Below, one piece after another: positions 1-12,440 of a DNA stretch of 64,000 nt. Positions within the stretch are counted from its first letter, which is position 1. Each line of letters starts with the position of its first letter. The stretch spans positions 33,624,171 through 33,688,170 of the forward strand of contig CM060194.1 in the NCBI GenBank assembly GCA_030549335.1, given 5' to 3'. The notes under the pieces are model-generated. The model searched no databases and was not told the origin of the DNA. It saw only the letters and a program-made list of their open reading frames with translations. The translations under genes and the position numbers were made by a program. The stretch comes from Pontederia crassipes. Its lineage: Eukaryota > Streptophyta > Magnoliopsida > Commelinales > Pontederiaceae.

Positions 1-269
1 TCTGATCCTACCGTCGATTTTCAAAACGCCTACATTTTGTGATTCATATATCAGATTTTATAATTTCATATTTGTAAAGGTTTGTACCGTCGAAACCCGC
101 GACTGCCGCAGTTACTAAAGTACTACGACATAGGTATACTGATGCGTGGCTTACATGGAGGAAAGTTCCATATGCCATGACATAGATGTAATTTAATGAA
201 TTTCAGGTATCCTCGTAAACCAATTTTGGTAATTTAAATTTATGTTCATACTAATTCAATTATTTTTAT

Positions 270-1240
270 GTACATGAAGGCTGATGTGTTCTAGTGGGAT
301 CCCAAGCACATGGAACAAATGTGGAAGACTTTTAATTCTCGGTGCTCAAAGAGATTGTCCTCGATGCTTTCAAAAGCTCGAGTTGCAGGAGAACGACCCA
401 ATTGGATCCCTGAGGCTGTTTGGATCGAATTGCTATGAAAGTGGTCTACCAATGAGTACAAATCTAAATGCAAAAATCGAAGACAAGTCGAGAGTCCGAC
501 CGGGGAACATGTTTGCATTCGGGTGGATGTGTATCCACGAGCATAATTGCAAAAAAAATGATAAAGTCTTTGAATACATTATCATATTTCAAAAAATATT
601 ATACATTATTTGACATTTTTAACTGCAGGAGAAGAGACGGGTAGAGCACCTACTCAGGACGAAATATTTCTCAGAACACATCAGAAGAAAAATAAAGAAT
701 GAGTTTCATCGTTTGCTCGGGAGACATACGTAAGTAAATATATTTGATGTGTTTTGTTTTTAATTTTAGGAGGGTTACATAACATAACATAATAAATTCA
801 TCATTTTAAATAATATAGTTTGTGTTTTTTTTAAAAATTTCAGGAGGATTACAAAATAAGAGAAGTCGAGCACATTACGCAAGCCACGCAGGAGGGACCA
901 CACCGCTGACCCCTCGACAACCTTGGACGGACCACGTCGGCATCAAGAAGGGTCGCATTTACGACCTCGGATCATCTATTAGTAGTGTAGATATTGGGTA
1001 TGACCATAAATCAGTATCAGTTTCCTGAGTCAAGGTATGTAACAAATGTTTGACAATATATGGGAACAACGTTTATCCGATATCCGACAAGAGATCAGGC
1101 AGGAGGTTATGCAGGAACTCAGAAAAGAGTTCGAAGAACGTGAGCATCGTAATTTATTAGCTCAAAAGAAAGAGATGAAGAAAATGATGCGTGAAATGAT
1201 GTGTGGCGAGTTAAACGACGACGACGATGTAATATTGTAG
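270..1240 (+). pseudogene. CACTA transposase-24-type protein, C-terminal exons, decayed
   Basis: Three coding blocks separated by intron-like AT-rich stretches match the plant En/Spm transposase-24 pattern. One block (about 631-727) follows an acceptor-like ACTGCAG and contains TGRAPTQDEIFLRTH, matching the family's G-R-x-P-T...E-x-F-x-x-T-H signature. The next (about 842-1027) contains IKKGRIYDLGSSISS, matching the KKGR-x-YGLGS signature. The last (1046-1240) is a charged, probably coiled-coil tail rich in E, K and R that ends in DDDDVIL. The reading frame is not continuous: a TGA follows shortly after the TH motif in that block, and the blocks do not obviously join. The protein would bind and mobilise the transposon ends in the nucleus; this copy is probably non-functional. 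Confidence 0.65.
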
Positions 1241-1484
1241 CTTCTAGGTGTTGTATTTGATGTTTGGACATTTGGCATTTGACAATGTTGTATTGGCATT
1301 TGACGTTATGCATGACATTCAATTTCGATTTGGTCATTTGGACATAAATTATTTATTTGTTATGCTTTTTTATTAAATTAATTACTCAAATGATTATTCC
1401 TTTAATTTGATTATTAAATTAATTACTTAATTCATTTGGCACAAATTCATTTAATTTGTTTGTGTCGATTTTTTTTAAATTTGT

Positions 1485-1905
1485 TCCGACGGCTCAAACC
1501 ATCGATAGTATCATATTTCACGGTTGGAACCGTCGATAACCATCAACAGTTTGAACCGTCCAAATTTATAGCATCGACGGTTTTAACTATCGAAACTTAA
1601 CGACGATTTGAGCCGTCGAAACTCAATGGTGTTATCGACGGCTGAAACCATCGATGTACATTTCGACGGTTGAAACCGTCGATAGTATCGATAGCTCAAA
1701 ACGTCGATACATATCGACGGCTAAAACTATCTTAACTCTCCATTGTTCGACGGCTCAGCCGCCAACTTGACCGTCGAAGATTTCGACTGTTGTGAGATAA
1801 CCGTCAAAAATAGTTTACAATGCGTAGTTTTTGCGCGGATGCTATCCGTCAAAAAATATCATTTCCGACGGTTGTCGACTAATTACATACGGTCAAAACC
1901 GTCTA
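1485..1905. repeat. CACTA subterminal repeat array
   Basis: Many copies of a degenerate ATCGACGGTTNAAACCGTCGAT-type motif occur in both orientations, with variants such as CGACGGCTCAAACC and AACCGTCGATAGT. They are packed just inside the 1928 terminus. In CACTA elements such arrays bind the element-encoded TNPA-like protein. Single CGTCG copies also occur at about 12 and 90, but the dense cluster is here. Confidence 0.75.
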
Positions 1906-1928
1906 TAATTGGTTTTTTTCTTGTAGTG

Positions 1929-2889
1929 TATAAGGTGATTAAATGATTGTGACGGCTGCTAAATTTAAATTTCCAAAAATATTTTAAAGAAAAGTTTATA
2001 AAAATTTGATTTAATTTTCTATTTAAATTCGACAATATTCTTAAAAGTGCTACAAATATTGTTTAGTTTTTTATTTACTAAATAACTATTAGCAATTAAC
2101 ATATAAATTAATTATCACACATGTTAGATTTTCACTTTTGCCATATATATTATAACTATTTTTTCAAATTTATATAAAATAAGAATTTATTACCATAATA
2201 TCATATTTTTTTACATAATAAGATTTCTTTAAATAGATACGTATAAAAAATTATCAAAGTTGGCTTAAAGAAAAAAGGAATATCAAATTGGGAAAAGATG
2301 ATAAAGAAAGAGGGTCTGCATAGCATATAATAATGACAATGAAGCAAATCCAAATGATAAACATGCCAATACTTATGTTATACAATGTCATATAATATTA
2401 AAAGAATAATATCATGCTAACAATTAAAGAAAGAGAATGGAGACAAATTCGTTAGAAGGTTTGGAAGACATGATGGGGTGGAATGCACAAATGAATGAGG
2501 TAGTTAGGGCAGTTATTTACTAATTAATCACTCACTAAAAAATATTGGGATAGATAGTTACTTTTAATTGATTGCTGATTGAGGAAGATGGTCATTCAAA
2601 TATTTTTCCATGCATACGGTTATTTAATAGTCATCAAATATATAGTACGAAACTAATTAATAATCCAATAACGATTATGTTAATTTTTTGTTTTAATGAT
2701 TTAAGATTACTTTGTGATATGTTTATTATAATTAGAACAAAATCTTCTTGCTTGGACACTTGTCAGTGTATCATTATGCCAAATGTCATATGCTCATGCA
2801 AAGTACTATTTCTTTAATATAATATAAAATAGCAATTCCCATTCGATTCCTTTTACATTTAGATCAAATTGTTTTAGCAAAATGTCTTA
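1929..2889. other. AT-rich spacer between the CACTA end and the copia remnant
   Basis: No coding region, recognisable LTR or terminal repeat was seen. The sequence is AT-rich with scattered short reading frames that lack any family motif. If a left LTR for the copia remnant once existed here, I could not recognise it. Confidence 0.5.
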
Positions 2890-5800
2890 AAAAATGATTG
2901 CATCTGAAAATGACAAGATGAGAAAAGTTGAATGGCATGAATTATGACATGCGGAGTCAAAAAAATTCGCTATGAAATGATGCATGAGAACCTGCATAAA
3001 ATAATTGACACTCCAGCCCCTAAGCTTTTTGAGAAGGCCATGGATGAAGAAAAGAAGGTGCATGAGAAAGCAATAGAGTTGTGGGAGTGCAATGACAATA
3101 AAACTGGATCCTTCACAATGATTCATATGGAGGATGATCTTATTAAGGTCTTTGAAATCAAGAAATTATTCATGATATGTGGAATGCCATCAAAGATAAA
3201 TATGATGACAAAATAAATACTAATATGCAACTTCTTTGTAATTACAACAATTATAAAATAAAGGAGAATGATAATATAATAGATCATGTAAATAGAATGG
3301 TCATATGATCAAAGATCTAGCTGTTGCAGGCACAATCTTACCTGAAACGATGCAAGTGGCAATTATTATAAATAGTTTACCACCCTCTTTTGATATGGCT
3401 GCCACTACACTTTGACTTAATAGAACAATTATTTTGGAACAAAATATGACAAAAGGAAAAAAGAATATTTAAATTTATGAAGCTGAAGAAGTTGGAGAAG
3501 GAGAAGCTCATGTCGTTCATCATCGGAAGAACCCTGGTCCCAGCAAGAAGCAATTTAAAAAATAACATTCAAAAAATACCAAGGGAAGCCTACTACAATT
3601 GTGAAAAATTTGGGCACTTCAAGTCCAATTGTCCTACAGGAAAGAAATCGAGTCAAAATAGAACTTTGCAAAATAAAGGCCCCAACAAGATTGAATTTGC
3701 TGCAGTCATCAAGTGCAATACTGTGACGATAGACGCTGAAGGATGGTGGATGGACTCTAGTGTGATCTGCCACATTGCAAAGACCAAAGTTGGCTGATTG
3801 ACTTCAAGGAACTCAAGAAAGGTGACCAGAGGATATTCATGGGGAATAATACTTATCTAGACATTGAAGGTATTGGCACATACAAATTAGATTTGGGTGA
3901 TAGTATCATGGTCCTCCATGATGTGTTAGACACACTTGAAATTCATCGAAACCTTATCTCTGTTCCCACTCTCCTCAAGAAAAACATTGTAGTTAGATTT
4001 TATAAAGGCCGTGTAATTATAGGAAAGAACGACAAGGTCTTAGCCATGGAAAAGTTTGTACCTGACCACTACTTATTTTATCTTCCAGTAATAAATAATG
4101 AATCAATGAATGTGACTTTTGAGTATTCCTTGTATCTTTTATTTGATTTTGATATTTGACATGAGAGACTAGGACACTCTGAAAAACAAAAAAAGAACAA
4201 ATAATTAGAGTGAACCTACTAGAATGAATCTATTACCTAACATATCAGGAGAAAGAACATTGTCCTGTGAACATTGCTTGACCAGAAAAATGACTCAGAA
4301 ACCGTTTTGAGTAGGAACAAGGTCAAAAGAATTGCTAGAGTTTGTTCATTGGGATATTTGTGGTTCATTGAGTGTCGCAACACACAGGAATAAAGAATAT
4401 TTTATAACATTCATTGATGACTTCCAAATTCTCCCATGTATATCTCTTGAAAAGAAAAGTTGAAGCTTTTGAAATATTTAAGAGATATAAAATGGAAGTA
4501 GAAAATAAATTGGGGAAACCAATTAAATGTTTACGGATAGAAAGAAGAGGGGAATACATTTCTTGGGAATTTGAAAATTATTGTATTTAGTTCTTTAAGT
4601 AGGCAAACTACAATGCCTTATACACCACAACAAAATGGTGTAGCAAAAAGAAAAAAATAGAAACTTCATTAATGCAGTTAGATGTATGTTGTCACACTCA
4701 GGTCTCTTTAAAAGTTTTTACAGTGATGACTGCAAATTACATACAAAATAAAATTCTCATTAAGTCCATAGAATCAACGACATATGAACTTTGGAATGAC
4801 AGGAAGCTCGAGTTGGGCCATTTCCGAAAATGGGATGCAAATCGTATGTATTAGTTCCAAATCAGCTTAGGGACAAACTGAACTTCAGGATGGTGACATG
4901 CATATTTATTGGTTACAGTGATAAGTCCAAAGGGCATAAGTTCTTTCATGATGAAAGAGGACTAATCGAAAATAAAAAGGAAGATATGCATGAAGAAGAA
5001 GATAGAGAACCTCTAATCATCCTTGGTGATAATGTTGATCGTGAAGAAGACACGTTGGATATATGTTCAATAGTGGGAGAAGAACCTATACAGTGTAATG
5101 AACCTTTGGAGGAAGTGGAGGAACTCACACAATCCATGAGTATAATCAGCAAGAAGAGGCTCAGAATGACACCCGCATATTTGGATGACTATTATCTATA
5201 CGAATGCGAAGCTTCATGCTACGTCGTCGATGTGGATATAGAGGATTGTACAGATCCTATTTCATATGACGAAGCAGTTGCTTCTTCTGAGTCGAAATCA
5301 TGGTTGGCCGCCATAAAAATTGAATTGGACTTAATCGATTGAAACAACGTATGGGCGCTATGTGACTTGCTAAGGGAGGCAATCCATAAAGGGTGCAAAT
5401 GGATATTCAAGAAAAAGTACCGAGTTGATGGTACTATTAAAAATCACAAAATAAGATTTTTTTACCAAGGGTTATACTCAGTAAGTCAAAATTCATCTTC
5501 AAGAAACTTATTCTCCAATAGTGAAGTTTGCATCCATAAGGGTCATTTTATCATTAGTTTCATATATGAATTTGGAATTATTCCAAATGGACGTAAAAAA
5601 TACTTCCTAAATGGAGAATTGAGTGAATATTATATATATATATATATATATACACAAACAACAACATGATGGTTTTCAGGTAGAAAAAATCATTATATGG
5701 CTAAACACACAAGAAATCTTAACGTAGCAAGAAATAAAAATGTGTGGCTAAACACACAAGAAGCTGAAAGTATTACTTGTAGTATGGCAATCATCTATAT

Positions 5801-6201
5801 TGTATGGATCAAGCATTTTCTTTTAGAACTAGGGCTCGATTTGGTAATGAATACAGATGTAAATAATCAAGCTACAATAAGTTTGATAGACAATGGAGCA
5901 AATAGTTATTAAGGAAAGCACATAGAGAGTGAATATCATTATGTACATGAAATGGTGGAAAAGAAAGAAATGACAGTAGCCTATATCCCTACGAATGAAT
6001 GTTAGATGTTTCTTTCACAAAGGAAATTTCAATAGGAATATACATTAAACATATTGGTTTAATGGGACTCAGGAATACATGAGTCATGAAAAAAATTTGA
6101 TCTCCTATTAATACGTCATGAATAGTGGGAGTATTAAAGTCCGCAATAATAATATATAAATAAGTGTTGCAATTGCATGACCACATTGGTCAAGTGAGAG
6201 A
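2890..6201 (+). mobile_element. Ty1/copia retroelement internal region, decayed
   Basis: A fossil copia element in the usual gag-pol order. A gag-like stretch (about 2940-3470, UBN2 type) is followed by a CCHC zinc knuckle at about 3597-3630 (C-x2-C-x4-H-x4-C form). Protease/GAG-pre-integrase-like sequence lies at about 3740-4330, integrase-like sequence with SLGKPIKC-type context at about 4340-4900, reverse-transcriptase start at about 5260-5480 (WLAAIKIELD, KWIFKKKYRVDGTIKNHK), and RNase H tail at about 5690-6000. A purine-rich tract at 6191-6201 precedes the LTR. The coding region is broken in many places and much of the reverse transcriptase is not evident, so it is clearly inactive and fairly old. 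No left LTR was identified. Confidence 0.75.
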
Positions 6202-8131
6202 TGTAACAGTGACATTCGAGGTCATTCAAAGGAGTTGAAGAGTAGCTCCTACGGCGACCGCTTCAAATAGTTCAAAAATGTCGCACTATGAGGGATGATT
6301 ACGACATGGTGAGGGGTGGAGTTCATGGATGCATTGCGCTATATAATTGTCTCTCTACTGAGCAAAAGAATCCACTCGATCGGAGGCCTGAAATCCTAAT
6401 CGAAAAGACTACAATATATAGGTTTTATTGGAGCATAAATAAAAATAGGTTTTTATTTACGGATGTAAAATAAATTTATAATAAGAATTTTATTTATTCA
6501 TTATAATTATTGTAGGGTTAAAAAAATTCTTCATTATATATCAAAATTCAAAAAAAAAAGAAAAAAATTATTTACGATTGGTCGAAGTGTCGAGTGATGC
6601 ATAGGAGAAGACTTGGCCCGTTGTTCTATTTGAGATGGTTCTTGCTTCAACGCTTCTTTTCGTGTATTTTACATATTAATATTCTTCGCCACATTTTTTA
6701 CGGTGCTTAATAATAAAAAATATTTATGTTAATATTATATTTCTCTTCCTTCGGTCAAAGTAATAATAATTGTATATAATTCTTGATATGCATTTAGGAA
6801 ATGAGTTCCACAAAAGCATCAATCTCGATGCCCCATCCCTTAATTTATGGATGATCACAAGTCATCTGAAAAATTAAAGAGACTGCGAATAATAATTTCC
6901 ACCAATAAAAAATACATATATGTGCCTTTTTTACATGTACTCTTTTCTTGTACGCTTCCTTTCCTTTCGTAACTCAAAAGATAATGTAACAAATTGGGAT
7001 GGACTCACTTGGTCTAGAACTTGAGTCTTTAATATGAAAAAAAATTTGTTGAAAGTTTCAACGATTTAATCGAATTAGTTGGACCAACCTTTAATTTATT
7101 AGTGCATTTTTTAACGTCGCATGAGTTAAAATGTCGGCACAGCTTCCCCTTATATAATATCTACAAAAAAACATAATGTAGTGTAACATTGCTCAATATC
7201 AAACAATAAAAGTTGCAGGATTAAATATTAGAGGGCGTGATTTAGATTTCACATATCAATTTTCATGATATATTTTAATATCTTATATTAGTTATAAATT
7301 AGAAGATCGTTAAAAGTAATGACACAATATAGTAAATCATCTGAAGTTAATTATATCCGCTACAAAAGATTAATAATTGTTTATCGGTTCTTAGTTTTTT
7401 TAGAAAAAACAATAAATACTAATTTTAATATTATCAAGAACCTTTTATGTTATAGTTAATTAATTTTTTTAAAAAAAATATATTTCCATGGTCGCTTGAA
7501 ACGTGGCATAATTGTTAAGTCCTCTGAGCACTAATATTAGCATCAGCGAAATACACATACAAGAAATAGTAATTGATCTAGCATGTTTGTTTTCTATTAT
7601 AATTAAATTAATTTGTTGTTCATATATCAGTGAATGAATATTTATTTATATGTTTTAGAAAAAGAAAATGCAGGCAATTGGTTGAAATAATGGAATAAAG
7701 AAATGGAATTGGCGCCCGATCCAACCGTAAGTTGCTCTCCCGCATAAAACGTTTGGTGTATGACTGTATGTAACATTTAAAAATAGCTTACTTTTTTTAA
7801 GAAAAAAAGAGGACTATGTAAAATTTAAAAATAGCTTACTTTTTTTTTAAGAAAAAAAGTGACCCATGAAACAATTAGTTGTCTTGCCGAAGAGGGCGGA
7901 TGTGTAAGACCAACAAAAGCATGACGATGAGGAAAAAAATTATTCGTCCAAAATATGTGGATGACCTAACTAATTTACGATATGCACTTGATTTTTCAGT
8001 TTTTAACTTATTTTTATATAATAATTAAAAAAAGAAAAAAGAGTGGATGTTGACTTTTTCAAAGAATATAATATAATTAATATTTCTCTTTCTAACGGCT
8101 TAAACTTCTAAAGAAATTGATTAGCACATCA
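6202..8131 (+). mobile_element. Copia LTR, copy 1 (longest of the array)
   Basis: Starts TGTAACAGTGACATTCGAGG directly after a purine-rich AAGTGAGAG tract and ends GCACATCA. Beyond the hAT insertion the sequence continues with TGGTATCAAAATTGG at 14571, which resembles the initiator-methionine tRNA primer site expected right after an LTR. TG...CA ends and the flanking purine tract and primer site therefore fix both boundaries. It is about 1.93 kb, long for a copia LTR. The hAT element sits exactly at its 3' end, so its last eight bases appear on both sides of that insertion. Confidence 0.75.
8124..8131. repeat. Target site duplication of the hAT element, left copy
   Basis: GCACATCA, identical to 14563-14570 on the other side of the transposon. 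The same octamer ends the other LTRs of the array (15819-15826, 20733-20740), so the unoccupied site is documented within the window. Confidence 0.92.
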
Positions 8132-8149
8132 TAGGGGTGTTCGACCTGG

Positions 8150-8290
8150 TGAATCCGGTCACTCGAACCGACCCAAAGGGATCCTCCATCGGGTTGGACC
8201 CGATCCAACCCGATGGAAACCCGATCACAAATGGGTCGGACACGGGTTGAGTTTTCTCAACCCGATTTGATCCGACCCCAACCGTATGAC
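8150..8290. repeat. hAT left subterminal repeat cluster
   Basis: Repeated ACCCGAT, CCGACCC and GGGTTGGACCC words in both orientations just inside the left TIR. The matching cluster at the right end (about 14405-14550) has the same ACCCGACCC core. In hAT elements such motifs are usual transposase-binding sites. Confidence 0.7.
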
Positions 8291-8779
8291 CCGAAGTGGC
8301 GGACGCGGACCAGACCTGGCGACAGGCGACTGGCGTGACGCGGTATGGCATACTAGCATGGCATGTCATGTGCTTAGCCTTCACTATTGTTGTCGTCCAT
8401 CTATCATCGCGTCGTCTAAGACTCGTCTTCTAGGGCATCAGCCATTAGGCCGGCGAAGACTTCCGACTGGCGAGTAGGCAACATCGTCATTCGGCTCATC
8501 GGGAGTCCGCGTGAGGTCCACGACCGGTGACAGACATTTAGGGCTTCTTCTTCGACAGCGGACAGGGGCGACCGACGACAATGATGACAGGGTCAACGAG
8601 ATTTAGGGCTTCTTCCCAAGCATGGGCTTCTTTTTTGAGACAACATCAGTAGCTTTTTAGGGCTTCTCTTCTTCGTTGACGACGACATTTCAGAGGCTAT
8701 CTAAGGATTCCGCCTACTATACTTAACGGGCAAGAGCTTCTTCTTAAAGAAGATCTGCAGCGCTTATGCCCGAAAATAG

Positions 8780-9330
8780 TGGTTATTACGACACCAGGGG
8801 CGTAGCGTAGCTGCTTTTTCTTCTTCCTCCCGGGCGACTTCTCTCCCTTTATTTAGAGAACCGAGTGAATGCAGAATCCTAATCGGCCTTTCGGCTAGCA
8901 CGTGGGATCTTCTTCTTTATATTAAGATAGAACCAAACAAGAGCCATTCTCCTTTGAACAAGAGCTTCTTTTTCCCCTCGTTCGCTAGCTTTTGGCTTAG
9001 TTAAGACTGATTCCCTCTTGGCTTACTAGCCAAGTCCAATAGCAACGGAGTCTTGCTAATATAAAGCTGAGAGCAAGCATTTCTTCCGGACTATTTTCGC
9101 TAGTTCTTGAAGTGAAGTCTGATCTCTTAATTGGCAAATTCGTAGGTTCAATTCCTGCTGGATGCACGCCAATGGAAACGTTTAATAAGTCTATTGGAAT
9201 TGGCTCTGTATCAATGGAATCTCATCATCCATACATAACGAATTGGTATGGTATATTCATACCATAACATATGAACAGTAAGAACTAAAATTCTTATCGA
9301 TACTGGATATCTGACAATCCAGCTGACATT
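8780..9330. other. Organelle-derived DNA inside the hAT element
   Basis: 9129-9166 matches what I recall as the 3' half of plastid trnI-CAU (AATTGGCAAATTCGTAGG, then GGTTCAATTCCTGCTGGATG). It is followed to about 9300 by the plastid spacer beside that gene (CTATTGGAATTGGCTCTGTA, ATACATAACGAATTGGTATG, CATATGAACAGTAAGAACTA). The preceding roughly 350 bases have the balanced composition and CTTCTTC/CTTTC-rich texture of plant mitochondrial DNA. A likely reading is a mitochondrial fragment carrying plastid-derived sequence, later captured by or inserted into the transposon. The tRNA is half only and cannot be functional. The plastid part is from memory but specific; the mitochondrial part is inference. 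Confidence 0.65.
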
Positions 9331-9636
9331 AGGGCTTGAATTGAGTTTGTCCTGTTTGGTGTCTGGCTGTTTGCAGTCTACTAGCAATGGTAAGGAATTA
9401 AGGATCTCGCTCACTTGCGTTGATTCGTTATCTTCATTTTGAAGTGGATAGCACAAAAATTTTTGTACAGGCAAGCCACAAGGACGGTAGGACTTGGACC
9501 TGCCATTTTGAAGAACATATGACTTTTTTCTAGATAGATTCTTAAATCAACATTTAAATAAGTTAACTGACTGATAAATAACAATATATGTATGTTGCAT
9601 TTGTTTTGACTTTATTGCGTATTATTTCTTATTTTT

Positions 9637-10112
9637 TTCTTATGTTATTCATCACATTATTTTAACAGGTTGATAATTTTATGTTAAAGCCTGAAAGGAT
9701 TCAAGAAGACACCCTTGAAGGCTTGAAGCTTCTAAAACAAGGTCTGGTAGTCTAATAGACTTTTCCCCTGTAGCTTTACTTGTTTTATTTTATTTATTGT
9801 TCCTTCCTTCTTGATTAGGTTTTATTTTAAATTGTACTCAACTTTCATCATATATCCTTATGTGAAAATATGTAGGATGTGCCACTTTAAAGAACATGTA
9901 CGTTTTATTTCTTCTTCTTTTGCTTATGTTATTCATCATATTATTTTAACAAGTTTATAATTTTCTGCTAAAAGGATTCAAGAAGTCCCCACTGTCCAGT
10001 GTCCACTGAAGACTTCTAAAAGACTAAAACAAGGTTAGATAGATTTTTTCCCCGTAGGTTTATTTTTTTATGTTTAATCCTTATTCCCTTCCTTCTTGTC
10101 ACTTGTTAGTTT
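9637..10112. repeat. Imperfect tandem duplication within the hAT element
   Basis: Sequence from about 9637 to 9820 (TTATGTTATTCATCACATTA...GGATTCAAGAAG...CTAAAACAAGG...CCTTCCTTCTTG) recurs at about 9924-10112 with a period near 287 bases and several small differences. It lies upstream of the transposase coding region, probably in its 5' untranslated region or first intron, and is specific to this element copy or family. Confidence 0.65.
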
Positions 10113-10344
10113 AGATGCCCTTATGTTGAGATGCCCCCGCGTGAATTGGATTTGGATATATGAATATTTATACTAATTTATTTTTAATAAACCATGCATA
10201 TTTTGCATTTTGTTTTATATATTGGAATTCTTTTAGAGTCATTTTGTGGTTGTTACTAACTTATTATACTTAACTAATTTCCATTTTTGTTGGCCCATTA
10301 AAACTAAAAAAGAAAATATGATCCAAATTGCTAGCGGATCGTGA

Positions 10345-12440
10345 TCCCAAGTTGGAAGTGCACCTAATCTATCAAGTAGGAATAATGATGTCATACAACA
10401 ACAAGAGACATATTCACTTGAATTACTGCAACCACAGGACATTACTACAATCGAACCTCGACCAATAAAAGAAATTGCATCAACAGAAAAAGAGGTACTG
10501 AAAAGGAAACCTTTTAGATCTGTTTCTAATGCTTGGGCTCATTTTAAAAGAGGAAAAGATAGAGCTATTTATAATTATTGCCAAAAGTCTTATGCTTGCA
10601 ATGCTGCTTTCCATGGGACATCAAATTTATTAAAGCATTTGAAGAATTGTGTGAGAAACCCAGATAATATAGCTACTGATAAAAGACAAAAAATAATAGC
10701 TCTAGGCAAGCAATGCGAGGCAGATCCGAGCAATTCTGCTACTATGAAAATTGTTGATTTTAATCAAGAAAGGTCTCGTTTAGCACTTGCCAAAATGATT
10801 ATTATTGATGAGCTTCCTTTCAAGATTGTTGAGAACCAAAGTTTAAGGATTTTATGGCTGAATTGTAACCAAGATTTCAGATTCGGTTTTGCATAACTAT
10901 TGCTAGATATTGTATGCAGTTATTTATGGTTAAGAAACAAAAGTTGAACAATATTTTTTCTAGAAATCGTCAAATGCTTTCTTTAACAACGGACATTAGG
11001 ACTCCAATTCAGAACATGAATTATGTGTGTCACTGCTCATTACACAGGTGGGAATTGCACAAGAAAATAATAAGTTTTGACTTGATTAGTGATCACAAAG
11101 CTGATACCATAGGGAAAGCTTTGGAAACATGCTTGAAGGATTGGAGAAGTTTAAAAATTGGTTGTGCTACTATAGATAATGCAAGTTCCAACAAACCAGC
11201 TATTGCTTATTTGGTTGATGGTATGAGTGATTGGGGTGGCACTACTTTTCTTGATGGGAAGTTAGTGCATATGAGATGTGCTGCATATATTCTAAACATA
11301 ATTGTTCGTGAAGGAATGACTGTAATAGATGAATCTATCAAAAGTGTGAGAACTGCATGTAAGTATGTTAGACTTCTCCAGGTAGATTATCTGCTTTTAA
11401 GAGATGTGTTGAAATGGCAAATATAAGTTGTAAAAGGCAGTTGCTAATTGATGTATCCACCCGATAGAACTCTACTTACCTAATGTTAAAAGTTGCAAAA
11501 AAGTTTGAAAAGACATTCGAATGGCTTGATCATGAAGGATCTTACATAGCATTCTTTAAGGATGCTAAGGCTTCAATTCCCATAACTAAAGATTGGAGTC
11601 GTGTTCGGGTGTTTGTAAACTTTTTGAAAGTGTTCTACGATGTTATTATATCATTTTCAAGATCACTACATGTTATTTCCAATGCCTTCTTCCACAATGT
11701 CATTGACATTCAGAAGCAATTTAAAAGTGGTCACATATCATTGACATTGTGTTGCAAATGATGACGGTGAAGATGCAATTAAAATATGATGAATATTATA
11801 ATGATGATAAAATGTTGAATTATTTTTTATTTGTTGCTATTTTTTTAACCGCATTATATATTGAAATATATCGAATTCTATTTTACTCGAATGTATGATG
11901 GAGGTAGAAGTAAGGAAATGTTGCAAAAATTGAAATTATTCATCCATAGACTATCTGAACAATATAAAGTGCTAACTCCTCCAGATACAAGTGATTATAG
12001 CTGCTTAAACTCCATGACAAACTCAACGTCCAACACTTGTAGTGAAGACATAGATTGGAAAGATGAATTTCTATTGAAAGTAAGGAGAAAACAAGGTGAA
12101 ATGAAGAAAAATGAACTAGAAAGATATATGGAGGATGATGTGGAAGAAAATATTGATGGATTTGAGATTTTGAAATGATAGAAATTAAAAACATCAAAAT
12201 ATCACATTCTTTCTCATATGGCTAGAGATATATTGGTTGTTCCAATTTCTTTACTATCAATCTGAAAGTGCATTTAGCACGGGAGGTCGAGTTCTTGATC
12301 TATTTCGTAGTAGTTTACGTCCAATTATTGTTGAGGCTCTATTCTATACTCAAAATTGGTTAAGAATTCCAATAAAGCTAAATGGTCTTCGAGTTGAACT
12401 TGAAGATGTGGAGAAGATTGAAGAAGGTAAACATATTTAA
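10345..12440 (+). pseudogene. hAT transposase, decayed
   Basis: Five consecutive plus-strand coding blocks (about 10345-10893, 10914-11426, 11483-11761, 11861-12178, 12237-12440) lie in different frames or are separated by stops. The first holds a BED zinc finger: WAHFKRGKD..., then C-x2-type ligands in NYCQKSYAC and H...NC in LLKHLKNC. The second holds the catalytic-core pieces TTDIRTP (usual TTD-x-WTS), CATIDNASSN and MRCAAYILN. The last is the hAT C-terminal dimerisation motif SESAFSTGGRVLDLFRSSL followed by VEAL...NWLR. The family protein cuts and rejoins the TIRs in the nucleus. At least four interruptions make this copy inactive, although it derives from an autonomous element. Confidence 0.88.

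Larger units (their letters stand above)
1..1928 (+). mobile_element. CACTA (En/Spm) DNA transposon, 3' part
   Basis: The right end reads ...TTTTTTTCTTGTAGTG at 1913-1928; its reverse complement, CACTACAAGAAAAAAA, is the classic plant CACTA terminal inverted repeat. About 400 bases inside the end are dense in short direct and inverted copies of a GACGGTT/AACCGTC core, the usual subterminal binding-site arrangement. Further in lies a split coding remnant with transposase-24-type motifs. The left terminus is outside the window, so the element's size and its 3-bp target duplication cannot be checked; the three bases after the end are TAT. The family call is firm; activity is unlikely because the visible coding part is interrupted. 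Confidence 0.85.

Noticed and set aside
9129-9166. A functional tRNA-Ile gene
   Set aside because: Only the 3' half matches; the anticodon arm and 5' half are absent, so it is an organelle-derived fragment.
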